DNA from: Setaria digitata
Lineage: Eukaryota; Nematoda; Chromadorea; Rhabditida; Setariidae
Direction: 5' to 3'
DNA length: 64,000 nt
Assembly (NCBI GenBank): GCA_003640385.1
Contig: RCAB01000014.1
Span: 186,001-250,000 of the forward strand
Shown here: in pieces, positions 51,258 to 63,384 of the stretch
Layout: every line of letters starts with the position of its first letter
Numbering within the stretch: position 1 is the first letter of the stretch
Program-made: the position numbers and the translations under genes
Notes under the pieces: model-generated
Database searches by the model: none
What the model was told of the DNA's origin: nothing
What the model saw: only the letters and a program-made list of their open reading frames with translations

Positions 51258-52523
51258 AAAATTCACTTTAGCTAGTATTACTTTACATTTTCTCATTGAT
51301 CATAAATCATTATCATCATAATTTTGCTCCTTTTGTGTTCGGTGGCTGTTTTTACAATGTTTTTACAATCCATTTTCGCTTTTATTATTTTCTTTTATAT
51401 CATTGTAATCTTTATTTTAATTTTCGTTTTTGTCAAAGCTCAAGAGTAATGAATCGCTGTCCTTCTATGGTTCTCAAAGTAAAACTTGGATTTACAGTCC
51501 TGAGATTAGAAAATAACACGTTTCCTATGCGTAGATGCTCAGTGTTCATATTCGATAGGCATTGTGGGCACTAACTTCCACTGTCAGAATGTTGATTGGA
51601 GTTTTATATCCTTATTTGGATTCATTTTTCTGTGTGTTACAGTTCCTTGTGTTGTGTGAGTTGAGTGATAGATATATTGCGTTGAACGTCTTTCCATTAC
51701 AAGTAAAGTTTGAACTGGTTGAAATCCGGAAATTTGTCTTTTAACAGTTTAGATTTTCTGTATTTTATTTGCCACTTTTTTTTACCGCTATGAAATAGAA
51801 TTTCCTTTTTTAGCCTTTTCCCTCACTAATACTAATCATTATTTTATTTTTATTTTAAAGGTGCTACCGTCTGAAGTTCATTCTTGCTGTAAAATCCTTT
51901 ATATCGTTACAGAGTATTATTACTCGTCGGTTCAGCGCTCAGCGGAGAAGTCACTATAAAATTTATAAATTACTGAATACTGTTTTAAAATATATATAAC
52001 ATATATAAAATATATATGTTATATATATTTTATATATGTTTTCACTTCATCAGAGAGATGAGTTAATTTATTTTCAGGCAAAAAACTTTCCATTATTAAT
52101 AGATAAAATTACTTTAATGTATTATTTGTCGGAAGCAAAAATGCGCTCTTATAACCTGCTAAACATACAAATGAAGTATTTGTCTTTTAGAATATTCGAA
52201 CAATGTACGCGCAACGAAATTTGTCATTTTCGGAAGTCGAAAGAACAGTGTAATTTTCCCTTTATTGCTTTTTTTTTTTCTTTTCTTTTTTATGATGATT
52301 AAATGATTCATCTTCTTTTGAAGGTATGGTTCTTGGAGAGATGATATGTTTTATAACAAAACTTGAGCCTCAAAGTTTTTTAAGAAATCTCAAGATAATA
52401 AGCAGTGAGTGATCCTTAAGTGACGAAAAAAGACAAAGATAAGAGATTTTTGAATTTCATAAAACTATGATTAGAAGGCAATTTATATTTACGCCGAACA
52501 ATACTTGCGTGTTTTCCTACTAG
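51258..52523. other. Interval between DUS1L and the PSMB4 exons
   Basis: AT-rich interval that should contain the missing first coding exon of the proteasome gene and its leader site. I could not identify an ATG-led exon ending in the required phase. It holds the long AT hairpin at 51987-52031. Confidence 0.5.
51987..52031. repeat. Perfect AT-rich hairpin, 21-bp arms, 3-nt loop
   Basis: The left arm at 51987-52007 (AAAATATATATAACATATAT then A) is exactly reverse-complemented at 52011-52031 around AAA. It lies between DUS1L and the proteasome gene. Confidence 0.9.
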
Positions 52524-54110
52524 GAATCCAACGTGTACCGGAACATCAGTTTGTGCCTTGGCGTACGATGGTGGTGTTGCCTTGATGTCCGATCGTCTTG
52601 TTTCATACGGTAAAATGGCTCGATACCGCCACATTACTCGTCAGTACCGCGTGAATAATCATGTCATTATTGCATTTGGTGGCGATCATGCTGATTTTCA
52701 GTGGTTGCAAAATGTCATCGAAAGACAGGTATTGGACTTTCTTCTGGAAAAATTAAATTTTGAGATGAAATTAAAAAGTAAAGTATGTTGAACGTTTTTA
52801 CGAAATATATTTCTAATCCATTTGATTGTTTTAGAAATTGTGGTCCTAATCGGTATAGATATTTGTTTAGAAATTATTTCATTTACTGCTTTTAATATAT
52901 GCTTTGGATAAAAATCATGCTGCAATTTTGGAATGGATGTTTCTTTTCAAGTTAATATTTTCTCTACAGACGTGTGAGCTGAAGTCACACGATCCCGATG
53001 CTGATTTAAGTCCCAAAATGTTGCATGGTTTTCTTACATCGCTCCTTTATTATCGTCGTACACGAATGGATCCGCTTTGGAACACTTTAGTAGTTGCTGG
53101 AATGCAAATGAAGAATGAACAACTTGAACCGTTCATTGGTGTTATTACATCTAGGTATCTCTTTTCGAATGTTTTGTTCTTTTTAAATATGTTAGCTGAT
53201 AACTGATTTAATATCAAAGCAGTTATATCAATCGTCATTAAATTTCCTTGGCAATAACTCTGATAGTCATGCTTAAAAAAATTGCAGAATTTTCTTTGGG
53301 CTTTTTTCATAACTTTGGTTTTGGAGGCGCTTAAAATATGATTTTTTTCTTTTAGAGGCGTAGCATATCGAACAAAGAGTGTTGCTACCGGCATTGGTGC
53401 TATGTTGCTAAATCAGGTCATTGAAACGGAGCAGAGAAAAACGGATGGTAAATTGTCCAAAGAACAGGTATTCCGGTGACTTCTTTTTTTTTTGAGTTGT
53501 TAAGATGAATTAACTAAATTCGTTGTTAAACTAGATTTTGTGCTTGTAAGTTATTTCAGTAAATATTTTAGAAAAGTCGAATGAAGCTAACTGATTTTTT
53601 TTTTTTCAAGGCTGTTAATATATTGCGTAAAAGTTTGGAACTAAGTATTTATCATGATTGTGTCGCTGATAACGAATTTGAAATTTCAACAGTTGACAAG
53701 AACGGCGTTCAGTTGGGAGTGCCAGAGGTAAATTCAATCATTCATAAAAGGCACAATTATGAGTAACTGGTCATAAATTCGACACAATGTTTTTGATTCA
53801 GAAATTTTTTCTGCTTAATTTCTTTCAAATTTGACCTCATATTGTTGATGAGGCACCAAAATCCAAGTGCTTGATCTCAGACCCGACATCAAGTTCATGA
53901 TCATTAATAAAGTTCAAGGTCCCTGATCTCTAACTTGACATTCAATGGTTCATAAAAGGCACAATTACGTATTTCAAAGAATTTATGGTATCCGTCTTAC
54001 ACTCACTAAATAAATGTGATAAGTTATTGTTCATACGAAGATTTTTTCTTTTATTTCAGTTTATTACCGGGAATTGGGATATTGCCGAATACAATTGTGA
54101 TTATCAGTGA
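52524..54110 (+). CDS. PSMB4: 20S proteasome subunit beta-7 (PSMB4), N-terminal exon not found
   Basis: Five exons (52524-52728, 52970-53154, 53356-53467, 53611-53727, 54060-54110) encode about 223 residues. They match the beta-4 type (yeast beta-7) subunit: [82 protein letters not shown] and the family's C-terminal NWDIAEY. It is a non-catalytic structural subunit of the inner beta ring. The nematode ortholog is pbs-7. The first exon here starts with the last base of a codon after a TACTAG acceptor, so a short upstream exon with the ATG is missing from this model. Gene order directly behind DUS1L on the same strand leaves an operon possible. Confidence 0.93.
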
Positions 54111-56441
54111 TACGTTATGTTACAAAAGTTTTCATGAAACTCTATGAAGTACTTGACGATAAAATAAACTTGAATAAGTTTGCAATATGTTATCTTGGAG
54201 AAGACAAATGAAATGAATTTTTTTTCCATGAAACGGATTGATTTTCAGATGAAGAGATACTGCACATAGTTGCAGTACCCTTCACTTCTCGGTATTAGTT
54301 ATCCATTTCGTAACTTTAGTAATCCTCTCACTCTCACTAGAAAAAATAGGCTGAACGATAAGCTAATGCTGTATGCTATACCACTTTATGGGCTGTCGTT
54401 TTTTTTTTTTTTTTTTCAAAGAAGGGAAATGTTGAAGTTAAATATCAGTTATGGAATGGTGCATATCAGCTCCTTTGCCTGTGCTTTAAGTTTAAATGCA
54501 AATCTTAAAATATGAAGTATTTCCCTACCACATGTTAATTTAGTGAAATACAACAAGTTCTTGTCAAATGCCTGGAGAAAAGTTGCTAATTTTTTTTTAA
54601 AGCTTCTGTAAAGAGGATTTCCTCTTTCTTTTCTTTTTTTTTTTTGAAAATTTCTAAATAAGTGTTGTACTTGGGGCTCATTTGTGCCTCGTAAATCTTT
54701 GCTCTTTCACTTCTGCTTGTAGTAAATGGCAAAATATGAATTCAGACTAAAAGACCCAAATGTCTTGATTGGTGTTCTATGATACTAAAGGAATGTAAGT
54801 TGTGCAAATCCATCTATGATGACTAATGAATATACCAGTTACCTGTACCACGTATTCAGGTGATTTCCTTGGCACAATAATGAATTTATGTAGAAGAATT
54901 GAATAGCGGTGTGCTGTTGCTTCGTCTCAGTGCATTGTTTTTATTTTTGCATTTTTTTTTCTTTTTTTTTCTGTTGAAAGACAGTACAGCTGAAAAGAGA
55001 GAAAGAAAAGGAAAATTTTCTCTTGAGATGGGAAAGAAAAAATTATTAGCCATTTTTCGAATCTTGCTGAAATGTGGAGCCTGTTTTTCTAGTTTTCCTT
55101 CTTTTTTGTTAGAGTGAATGATTTCTGCGAAAACTTGAAACTGGAATTGCAGAAAGGGTATTCTTCCGGTACATTCTCTACGCAGTGATAACAATAATTG
55201 GGTGAAAAGTTTCCACTGTAAAATTCAGCCACTTTAAAATTTACGAAACTCCAAAATACACAAAATATTCTTTACCTTTGAAAAACATTTTGCGCATAAA
55301 AATTTCATATGGTATGCTAAACGAAGTGTTGTACAAATCAATGAGCAACAATTTTATGCTTTTTAAAATATGAACAATCCAATTTTCCTAGAACCAAAAT
55401 AAAATTTTCAGTCATCCGTAAGTAGTGTGGATGCGTATGCCTCAACGTATAAAATATTTATCGGTACAATTTCATTTATATCGATTAATATTTGGGGAAA
55501 TTTATTTAATGAAAATTATTTCTTTTGTGATGATAGAAATGAGAAAGAAAGATGATTGCATAAAGGTAGTTTATACGCTAATTACCGCACTAATTATGAA
55601 ATTATTTGATGAATGATGGATGCAACGAAGAACAATTAGGCATCATCATCATATGTGAAGTTTCCTGTTTTGATATTGTGATAATTAGTTGCGGTGGATG
55701 AGATATTTGTGGTGTGTATCAGTCAGCAGCATTTATGATCAGCGAATATTTTTGAAACAGTCACCACCAGTTTGGTTTAGCAACTGCCTGAGTTATAGTG
55801 ATAACAATAGTAATAATAATTATACAATAATATAAATAACAATAAGTAGTGATATGATAAATGCCTGTGATACTTGACAATTGTTATCATGAAAAGATTT
55901 TTTGTGCGTGATGGAATTTACTCATAGAGTGTATTAAATGTTATGATTTTCCAGTGTTTAGTAGAGGCTATAAATATTCAAAGCAATAAAAAAAGCTTCG
56001 AAATAGCAACAGATGATTTTCTAGTTATCCATAAGAGTTTATGCCTATATTTTTAAACACTAAATTACATTTAATTGATAATAACTAATTTATATCAATT
56101 GTAATATTATCCTTATTGCTGTTTTCAACATTATCGACACCAGTAGCATTTCTTATCATTATCACAAATTTATCAATCACATAGCAATTACTCCTAAATA
56201 TGGGTATTAATAGATACTGCTTCCTTTCATTATCAGCATTTTTCTGATTTGGTGAATTAGTTAGTTACACAGATAGGCGGTGTACAAATTAATGCTCAGT
56301 GGCTACGGTATGGCATGGCGCTCTTTGCAGCACCTTTTCTTTTTTTCCTGTCATCGTCTTCTTCTTCCAGTACCCTTTTTCTGGCATTTTCGTCTCCTCT
56401 AAACAAAACTAATGAAGAAAACAAGTTGCTGTTATTGTTGC

Positions 56442-56475
<34 letters not shown>

Positions 56476-56590
56476 GAAGTTGAAGCATTGCCGATGTCGG
56501 TAATGAAGATGATAGCATACACATATACTTCAGTACAGCAATCTTGATAATAATACGCCGGTGTTGCTACCTATCTACCTCCTCTACCTC
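54111..56590. other. Gene-poor stretch downstream of PSMB4
   Basis: It contains an ATAAAATAAA polyadenylation-like sequence at about 54161, T homopolymers, a triplet-rich patch at about 55800-55860 and the TTG repeat at 56440-56478. No supported exons seen. Confidence 0.5.
56440..56478. repeat. TTG/CAA trinucleotide repeat
   Basis: About thirteen TTG triplets. On the minus strand they would read as poly-Gln after MLQLQ and stop shortly afterwards; on the plus strand they read as poly-Leu. There is no firm evidence that either is translated. Confidence 0.85.
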
Positions 56591-56835
56591 CTCCCCTTCT
56601 CCCTCCCTTTCTCGATGGCACTTTTTTGTTTCCTCCACTGAATTATCATTATTATTATCAAATATTTATTGTCATTATTGTCGTTAACTGCTCCGTTGAC
56701 ACTTTTCTGCTTTTCTCCATTGTTACAGGTTTTTCTTACCTGTGCTGCTACCCATGCCTCTTCACAGCTGCTGCTACTTTCTAAATTAGCTCCTCTGAAC
56801 CCCATTGAAAACTCTAAAACCTTTTCCCCTATCAT
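56591..56835 (-). CDS. Candidate minus-strand exon pair, unknown product
   Basis: ATG at 56835 opens 32 codons (MIGEKVLEFSMGFRGAN...) ending WVAAQ at a consensus donor (CAG then GTAAGA, exon end 56740). A second piece follows an ATTCAG acceptor at about 56642 in matching phase (WRKQKSAIEKGREKGR) and reaches AG/GTAGAG donors near 56593. Further exons were not found. It is divergent from the plus-strand gene starting near 56926. The product is not recognised. Confidence 0.3.
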
Positions 56836-56925
56836 TCACCGCTCCTTTCAAATCTATCCATCCATCCATTCAATCCATCCATCCATCTAACCACCACCCA
56901 TCTCTGTGCTTCGTCTTCTCAACAG

Positions 56926-59863
56926 ACCGGACGCGCCGAAGGCAATTTCGCGATTTCCATAAAGGTACTACTACTACTACTACGATTGCTACTACCACTA
57001 CCACTGCTACTGCTGCTGCTATTACTACAATTACCAGTACTAGTGGTAGTGATACAGTCATTACTGCAATAGCTACAAGCACTGCTACAAATGCTACAGC
57101 ACTTCGACGGAGTAGACAGAAGGATCGACTGGGTTGTAGCCTGCGGCAATCCGAGGGAAGCCATACTTATGGGACAATGAGACGATCCCAATGTCATTGC
57201 AGCAGTAGCATACAACCAGAAGTGACACCATTAAAGCCATCATCGTCGTCATCAGAAGGACGAATGGAAGAACTCGTCGTGGCATCTACGGCACATCGTT
57301 TGTCCTACTTTCCATCTCCGTCACAGCTGTCTACCTTTTTATCAGTAAGACCCATATTCTAGGCAAGTTATCTCTCATTCAGGAACAAAAAACAAACTCT
57401 AATCAGCTTAAGCAACCACTAACAACTACATCCGTATCTCTACTCATCATCATCATTTATTATTATCAGTTGTCGTTATTACTCCTTCCACTTATTATTA
57501 TTACTATTACTTGCTGCTATTATTTTTATTACTATTACTATTTATTATACTATTTGTTATTATTATTATTATTGTTTATGTTATTGTTATTGTTACTTAA
57601 TATTCTTATTTTTATTACTATTTGCTATTATTATTTATTATTATTATTTATTGTTATTACTTATTTATTATTATTTATTGTTATTACTTATTTATTATTA
57701 TTATTTATTGCTATTATTTATTTATCTATTGTTATTATTATTTATTGTTACTATTATTTATTGTTATTATTATTTATTGCTACTATTGTTTATTGTTACT
57801 ATTATTTATTGTTATTATTATTTATTGTTACTATTATTTATTGTTACTATTATTTATTGTTATTATTATTTATTGTTACTATTATTTATTGTTACTATTA
57901 TTTATTGTTACTATTATTTATTGTTACTATTATTTATTGTTACTATTATTTATTGTTACTATTATTTATTGTTACTATTATTTATTGTTACTATTATTTA
58001 TTGTTACTATTATTTATTGTTACTATTATTTATTGTTACTATTATTTATTGTTACTATTATTTATTGTTACTATTATTTATTGTTACTATTATTTATTGT
58101 TACTATTATTTATTGTTACTATTATTTATTGTTACTATTATTTATTGTTACTATTATTTATTGTTACTATTATTTATTGTTACTATTATTTATTGTTACT
58201 ATTATTTATTGTTACTACTATTTATTGTTATTACTGTTTATTGTTACTATTATTTATTGTTATTATTATTTATTGTTATTATTATTTATTGTTATTATTA
58301 TTTATTGTTATTATTATTTATTATTATTATTATTTATTATTATTATTTATTATTAGTTGTTATTATTCATTATTCACGCATTGTTTGTTGTTATTATTTA
58401 ATTTTACTATTATTAATACTGTAGTCGTTGTAACTAACAGACATGCTCAAGTTAATATCATAAGTAACTGCTATTAATTTTTGTACTTTAGCTGAGGGTA
58501 CGCTTCTGTTTTAATCTAATCTATTGTGACTAGTTAGAATCCATATCGACGATAGCAGAAAACATATTATAGCAAAGAGAAAAAAAAGAATTTAGGATTG
58601 CTAAGGATGAAGTCTTTATCTCTATTCTTGGGATTCATCGAATTGTCGCCATGTTAGACAGAATTTAGTCTAATGTAGGAAGGCAATTGTTGTACCATTT
58701 TATTCTATTTCAAATGTGTAGAAGATCTACAGAAGACTAAAGGCAATAAAAACACCACTACTGATGAGATGGGCCTAATGAGAAAGAGAGAAAAATGTAA
58801 AAGCCTAGAAATGCCTAATGTGTCTTCAGTAAGCTGAAATCAATACTTCAAGCTAATGGATACGCATTCCACCTCATCCATTTTATTCTGTCTTTCTCGG
58901 TTCACATGCTTAGGAATCGAAATTCGGAATATTAACCGGAATTTTGGTAATTTTCCGCTAAAAATCATAAAATTATATTTTAATGAAGAACATTTGACGA
59001 AAACAGAATCTTTTGCTCTTCGATGAAAAGGCCGAATGATGAAAGCTTTGGGAAGGAAATTGGTTTTGTGACTTTGATTCAAACTGCTAGAGAAGCCTTT
59101 CAAATTTTGAAAGCCTTTCAAAATTTTCGCCTTTGAACAAAGTTCTTCATTTTAGATGGATAAAAACTCCCCAAAAAAGTTCTAACATTATGACAAACTC
59201 TCATAAATTTCGCCTTGAGGCAAAAAAAACTTATGAAAATGAATCACTTTAAAACATTCTGCACTGTAATTAACTAACGAAAAAAAAGTAGCAATGTGAC
59301 AACAAAATTAAAGAATTGCACCGTCTATTGTTGATGGACATGTTAGGCTCAATTAAACGTAATTTTTACGTACGTAACTGCCTCTGTCGTTGTATTTTCG
59401 TTCCTTTATTTTGTTCTTTCCTTAAAATTGCAGCAAAAAATTTTTCAGTAGTCGAATTTCAGCGCTTATTCTTAGTGCATTCCTCTGTGCAATGACTCAC
59501 AAAGTCATTTGTTGACTATGCCAACATAATTTGAAAATTGAAATAATTTTTAAATGTCTTTTTTTTCCATTGAGTGCCTTCCAAGTAGATTTTGCTTGAC
59601 TGGTCACTGCTTCTTCAATGTTCTTTTGTCCACTCCAGAATAATGACCACTTGTTATACCACCTGTCCACGCATATCGCACTAACCAGTCAGGTCGAGTC
59701 GTTTGCACTATTCAGACAGAAGCTGACCATTTGGCGATATTGCACTCGTCCCGGCCTGAGTGTTAGTTGCTCTTGTCCTGCCCTCTCTTGGTCTGATTTT
59801 GGCCATTCATCATCTGGCTCTTTCCAGTCATTGCTCAGATCCATCTACTCCATTCTACCTTAG
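56926..59863 (+). CDS. Probable gene of unknown function flanking a minisatellite
   Basis: Exon 1 (about 56926-57344) follows a CTTCTCAACAG acceptor. It encodes a basic start, a Thr/Ala-rich run from ACT/GCT repeats, and a complex part with motifs RRSRQKDRLGCSLRQ and SYFPSPSQLSTFLS, up to a TCA-GTAAGA donor. Exon 2 (59639-59863) follows CACTCCAG in the same phase 0 and reads NNDHLLYHLSTHIALTSQ, SFALFRQKLTIWRYCTR and a Ser/Cys-rich tail to TAG. Both pieces are much richer in GC than the surroundings and join without a frame break. The true 5' end is unresolved: the frame stays open upstream to ATG 56805, or a further exon exists. No family recognised. Confidence 0.5.
57470..58400. repeat. 16-bp minisatellite, TTATTGTTACTATTAT
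   Basis: A homogeneous core of about 21 copies at about 57870-58213 is flanked by degenerate copies and TTA-rich triplets. The unit lacks stop codons in all three plus frames, so long Leu/Tyr/Ile ORFs arise with a 48-base period. They are artefacts. It lies in the intron of the gene at 56926-59863. Confidence 0.95.
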
Positions 59864-60618
59864 CCAAGATTCTCTAACTAAAGCAAAAGACTAAATGTTT
59901 CCTATTTGTCCTTTTCTTTCATCTGAACTATTTCTGGAACAACGCTGAAATCTTTTCATGAAATGGAAAGCACACCAGGTAAGTGATATTTCATTAATTA
60001 ATTAGGGAAAAAAGCGTGTTTGAACAGTGTGTTAAAGAAAACTACCAATTTCCATATAATCGAGCCCTGACTCAAATGTCATCTTATTTAGCCAACATAT
60101 AATTCTGTTCCTTAATGAATGTCCTAGGAGAAAGAAAGGCAATAATTATTTATGATTCTCCTAATTTAATCATTCTTTTTCAATTGAAAATATAAAACTT
60201 TTTATTTACTAAATATAGCACAATAGCAAAGAAGCTTAATTATAGCAGATTGCATAGCTTCTGATTTTACTTTATATCGTTTGAAATTCGAACCTCAAAT
60301 TTTTTTGAATTATGAAGTATAATAAAATTAAAATAGAAGCAACAGGTTAATTTTTGCAATTTACTTTAACCTAGAATTACCAATTTCTTTGTCGAAAATT
60401 TGGACCGAAATGACTGGAAAATGATATAAATAAAAATAAAAATGTTCGTGCCCTCAGTCTTCCACTGAATTTGAAATTAATTCCCGACCGAAAGCTTTTT
60501 TTTTGAGTGAATGAACATTGGTTAATTAAAAATTGCAATATATGAAGATATGAAAGGCTGATATTAGTTCGCGTTTTCCTTTCACACAGGGTTATGATTA
60601 ATTTATGAAAGTTGCAGA

Positions 60619-60677
60619 TTTTATTATTATAATTTAGAATGAAATTATAATAATAAAAATTATAATAATAAAATCTA
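60619..60677. repeat. Inverted repeat with a third copy
   Basis: TTTTATTATTATAATTT, loop AGAATG, then AAATTATAATAATAAAA, followed directly by a second copy of the right arm and another AGAATGAAAT. It is low-complexity but perfectly paired over 17 bp. Confidence 0.8.
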
Positions 60678-61174
60678 GAATGAAATCGCCATATTACACA
60701 AATCATCGGTACATGTTTCCATGGATTTATCTTCCAATTATTTATTTATACATTGTGGATTCTTTATCCATTCTCAGATTTATTCAATTACTTTTATAGC
60801 ACGGATTTTGGAAATAAATAAGTTCTGATTTCTACTTTGATATGTTGTTTTAATGGATTTCTTGAAGTTCATAATACTTTATATGATTTCCATACGAAAA
60901 AAGAGATTGCTGAAGTCGGAAAATAATTTCTTTAAAGAAACTTGCTACCGTACAGATCGATGACTTTTCCGTATCGACTATCATTACCAAATGGATGGAG
61001 GTGTTTTTCAAGCGTAGAAACTGAAATACAATTTATCTAGAGTGAATACTTTTCTGACAACATCACTGACACCTTCCCCAAATACAATTATTAATTTTGC
61101 CCTTTCGTCGTCTTTAATTTACAATGCCCTTTCGTATTTTCTTTTAATAATCAAATTTGAATTTATAAATTTCT

Positions 61175-61375
61175 CACCTGAGTCACATCAAATCAACAAA
61201 TAGCTTTTACATCTAAAAACTCAACTATTTGCTACCATCCATTAGTTAGAGCATTTCAGCACAGTATAGCCTAGCANGCACCTGAGTCACATCAAATCAA
61301 CAAATAGCTTTTACATCTAAAAACTATTTGCTACCATCCATTAGTTAGAGCATTTCAGCACAGTATAGCCTAGCA
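61175..61375. repeat. Direct duplication of about 100 bp around an N
   Basis: Copy 1 at 61175-61276 and copy 2 at 61279-61375 are identical except for one 5-base indel in AACTCAACT, separated by an N at 61277 and one base. This looks like two overlapping contig ends joined without merging, or a collapsed heterozygous site, rather than biology. Confidence 0.85.
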
Positions 61376-63384
61376 CTACCCATTCCAAATCTTTTTCAAA
61401 AGAATTATAAAAGTATCACTCATATCTTCTGCCAAATTGAATTACTATGATAGAATTTGAGAGAACAGACCTGAAGCTGATTTCTCAGACAAGCAGGTAA
61501 AGTTCTGAGTTATCGAAGAGAATTGTTATTAACTTGTTTTAAAAATTTTGACCACAGCAAATGTCAATCAATTCGTTTTTTAAAAAAATCTTCAATGTAG
61601 CATGAACGTTCCACAAAAAAATTTATTCGATAACATCAGCATTACTGGGGAATGTAGTAAAATATAAATTTAATTTTAATGAAAAAAAAAACACACACAC
61701 ACATCCACAACACGCAAACAAATACTAAATACATCACATCACATGAATGCGGCGTGTTAGGCTGTCCGACATTTTTACAGTTAAAAAGCCTTAAAAAACA
61801 GAAAAATAAAAGATTAAATGCTTCAAAGCACCAAAGAACGCCTTTATTAAAAAAAACAAACAAAATCAGCTGAGAATATACCATATGTACAGCAAGAGAT
61901 TTGTGTGAAAGCCATATAAAGATGAATGCTGAGGTTGGGAGACATTCTTGAAACATATTAAAATTTCAAAAAAGGAAATTAAATTAATAAGAGACTTTTT
62001 GTACCGAACACTTCTCGTATTGCCGAACTCTTTAATCTTTCGAAAAAAAAAAATGCAACAAAATCTAGTTTCTTGGTAAAAAGTTTAGCACCGAATTAAG
62101 GTACGGAATAAGGGGAATAAGAAAATGAAAATTCCAAGCTTTTGACTACTTATCGGAAAACTTTTCAAAGGTAAATTTGCCGTAAAAATCAGCAGTGGTC
62201 GTTCATTTCCAGTTCGGTTGGCCAAGCTTTAAATTAAAGAAAAATAAAGAAGTAAAAAAGCGATGACAATAAAAAAATTCGCCGAAGAAAATCACAGTCG
62301 GACAATATGATTTTTTCCAGCATGACTATGTACACATTGAGGCATTAACCAACAGAGTAATTTGGATTCAAAATAAAATTCTTCAAATGAAATCAATTTT
62401 TCGAAAAAATATACACAACTGGGCAAAGATACAAAATGGGAAAAATTATGCTTTTAACAAAATATGTCGTTCTCGATTAGAAAAAAGCCATTCGTGGGAC
62501 AGGAAACTTGAAGAGTGGGAGTATAATTTTAAATTAGGATAAGGTACTGGGAAAAAAAGGAGTCCAACACAAAACTATTATGAGACAGGTTGTTTTTCTT
62601 TTTTTTTTTTTTTCATCACGACTAAACGAAATATCGGAACAGAACGAAAATTAAAGGGATAAAAAATATAGGAAATAAGAAATCGCTTTTTTCCGCACGG
62701 TGTTATGAAAAATCGATTATGTAATAAAAACCATTATACAAAATAACGCAAAAAAATGAGTTTAATATAAGGCTATACACATCCCTGAGGTTCGCTTAGA
62801 AAAATAATGATAAAACATGATAAAGCAATACCTGAAAAATGAAAAACTGCACGGATTTCCCTGAAATGTAATATGAATATTGCGAATGATCCGAAATAAA
62901 AGAGTTAAAATAATAAGAGAAAAAAATTAAGAGAGAAATTTTTCGGAAAATTAGTTGTAAAAGAAGCAAGGTTAATGCAAAAACCGATATATGAAATTCC
63001 GAAATGAACTTCTAAAAAAAAAAGGAAAAAACGGAGTTTTTTCTTCATATTAAATCAACTGAAATTAGTGAAAACTTCAACATAAAAGTAAATAAATCAA
63101 CTGGAAATAATAGTTACGATTTAAAACTAACTGATGTAATGCATCATCCTCTGTTACCCAGTGATAGCCGTAAAGAAGGAAGTGGGATATTGAGGGATTC
63201 TTGAACAAAACTGATTGCCATATCAGGGGTGCTTGCTTGCCAAACAGCTTGAAAATTGCTGAAATCTCATATTACCGCCATCGCTTTTGTAGCATAATTG
63301 AGGGCCGTTCTCAAGTAAAGCTGATTTAATTTGCAAAAGTTCCAATGTCAGTTATTCAAACTATTTGTAGATCTCACTCCTTAA

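Larger units (their letters stand above)
59864..63384. other. AT-rich intergenic region
   Basis: Convergent interval between the + strand gene ending at 59863 and the - strand gene ending at 63385. It contains the inverted repeat at 60619-60658, the duplicated segment with an N at 61175-61375, and CA-rich sequence at about 61690. No supported exon seen. Confidence 0.55.

Noticed and set aside
57470..58477. 335-codon Leu/Tyr/Ile-rich ORF
   Set aside because: Arises from a stop-free 16-bp tandem unit; all three frames are equally open.
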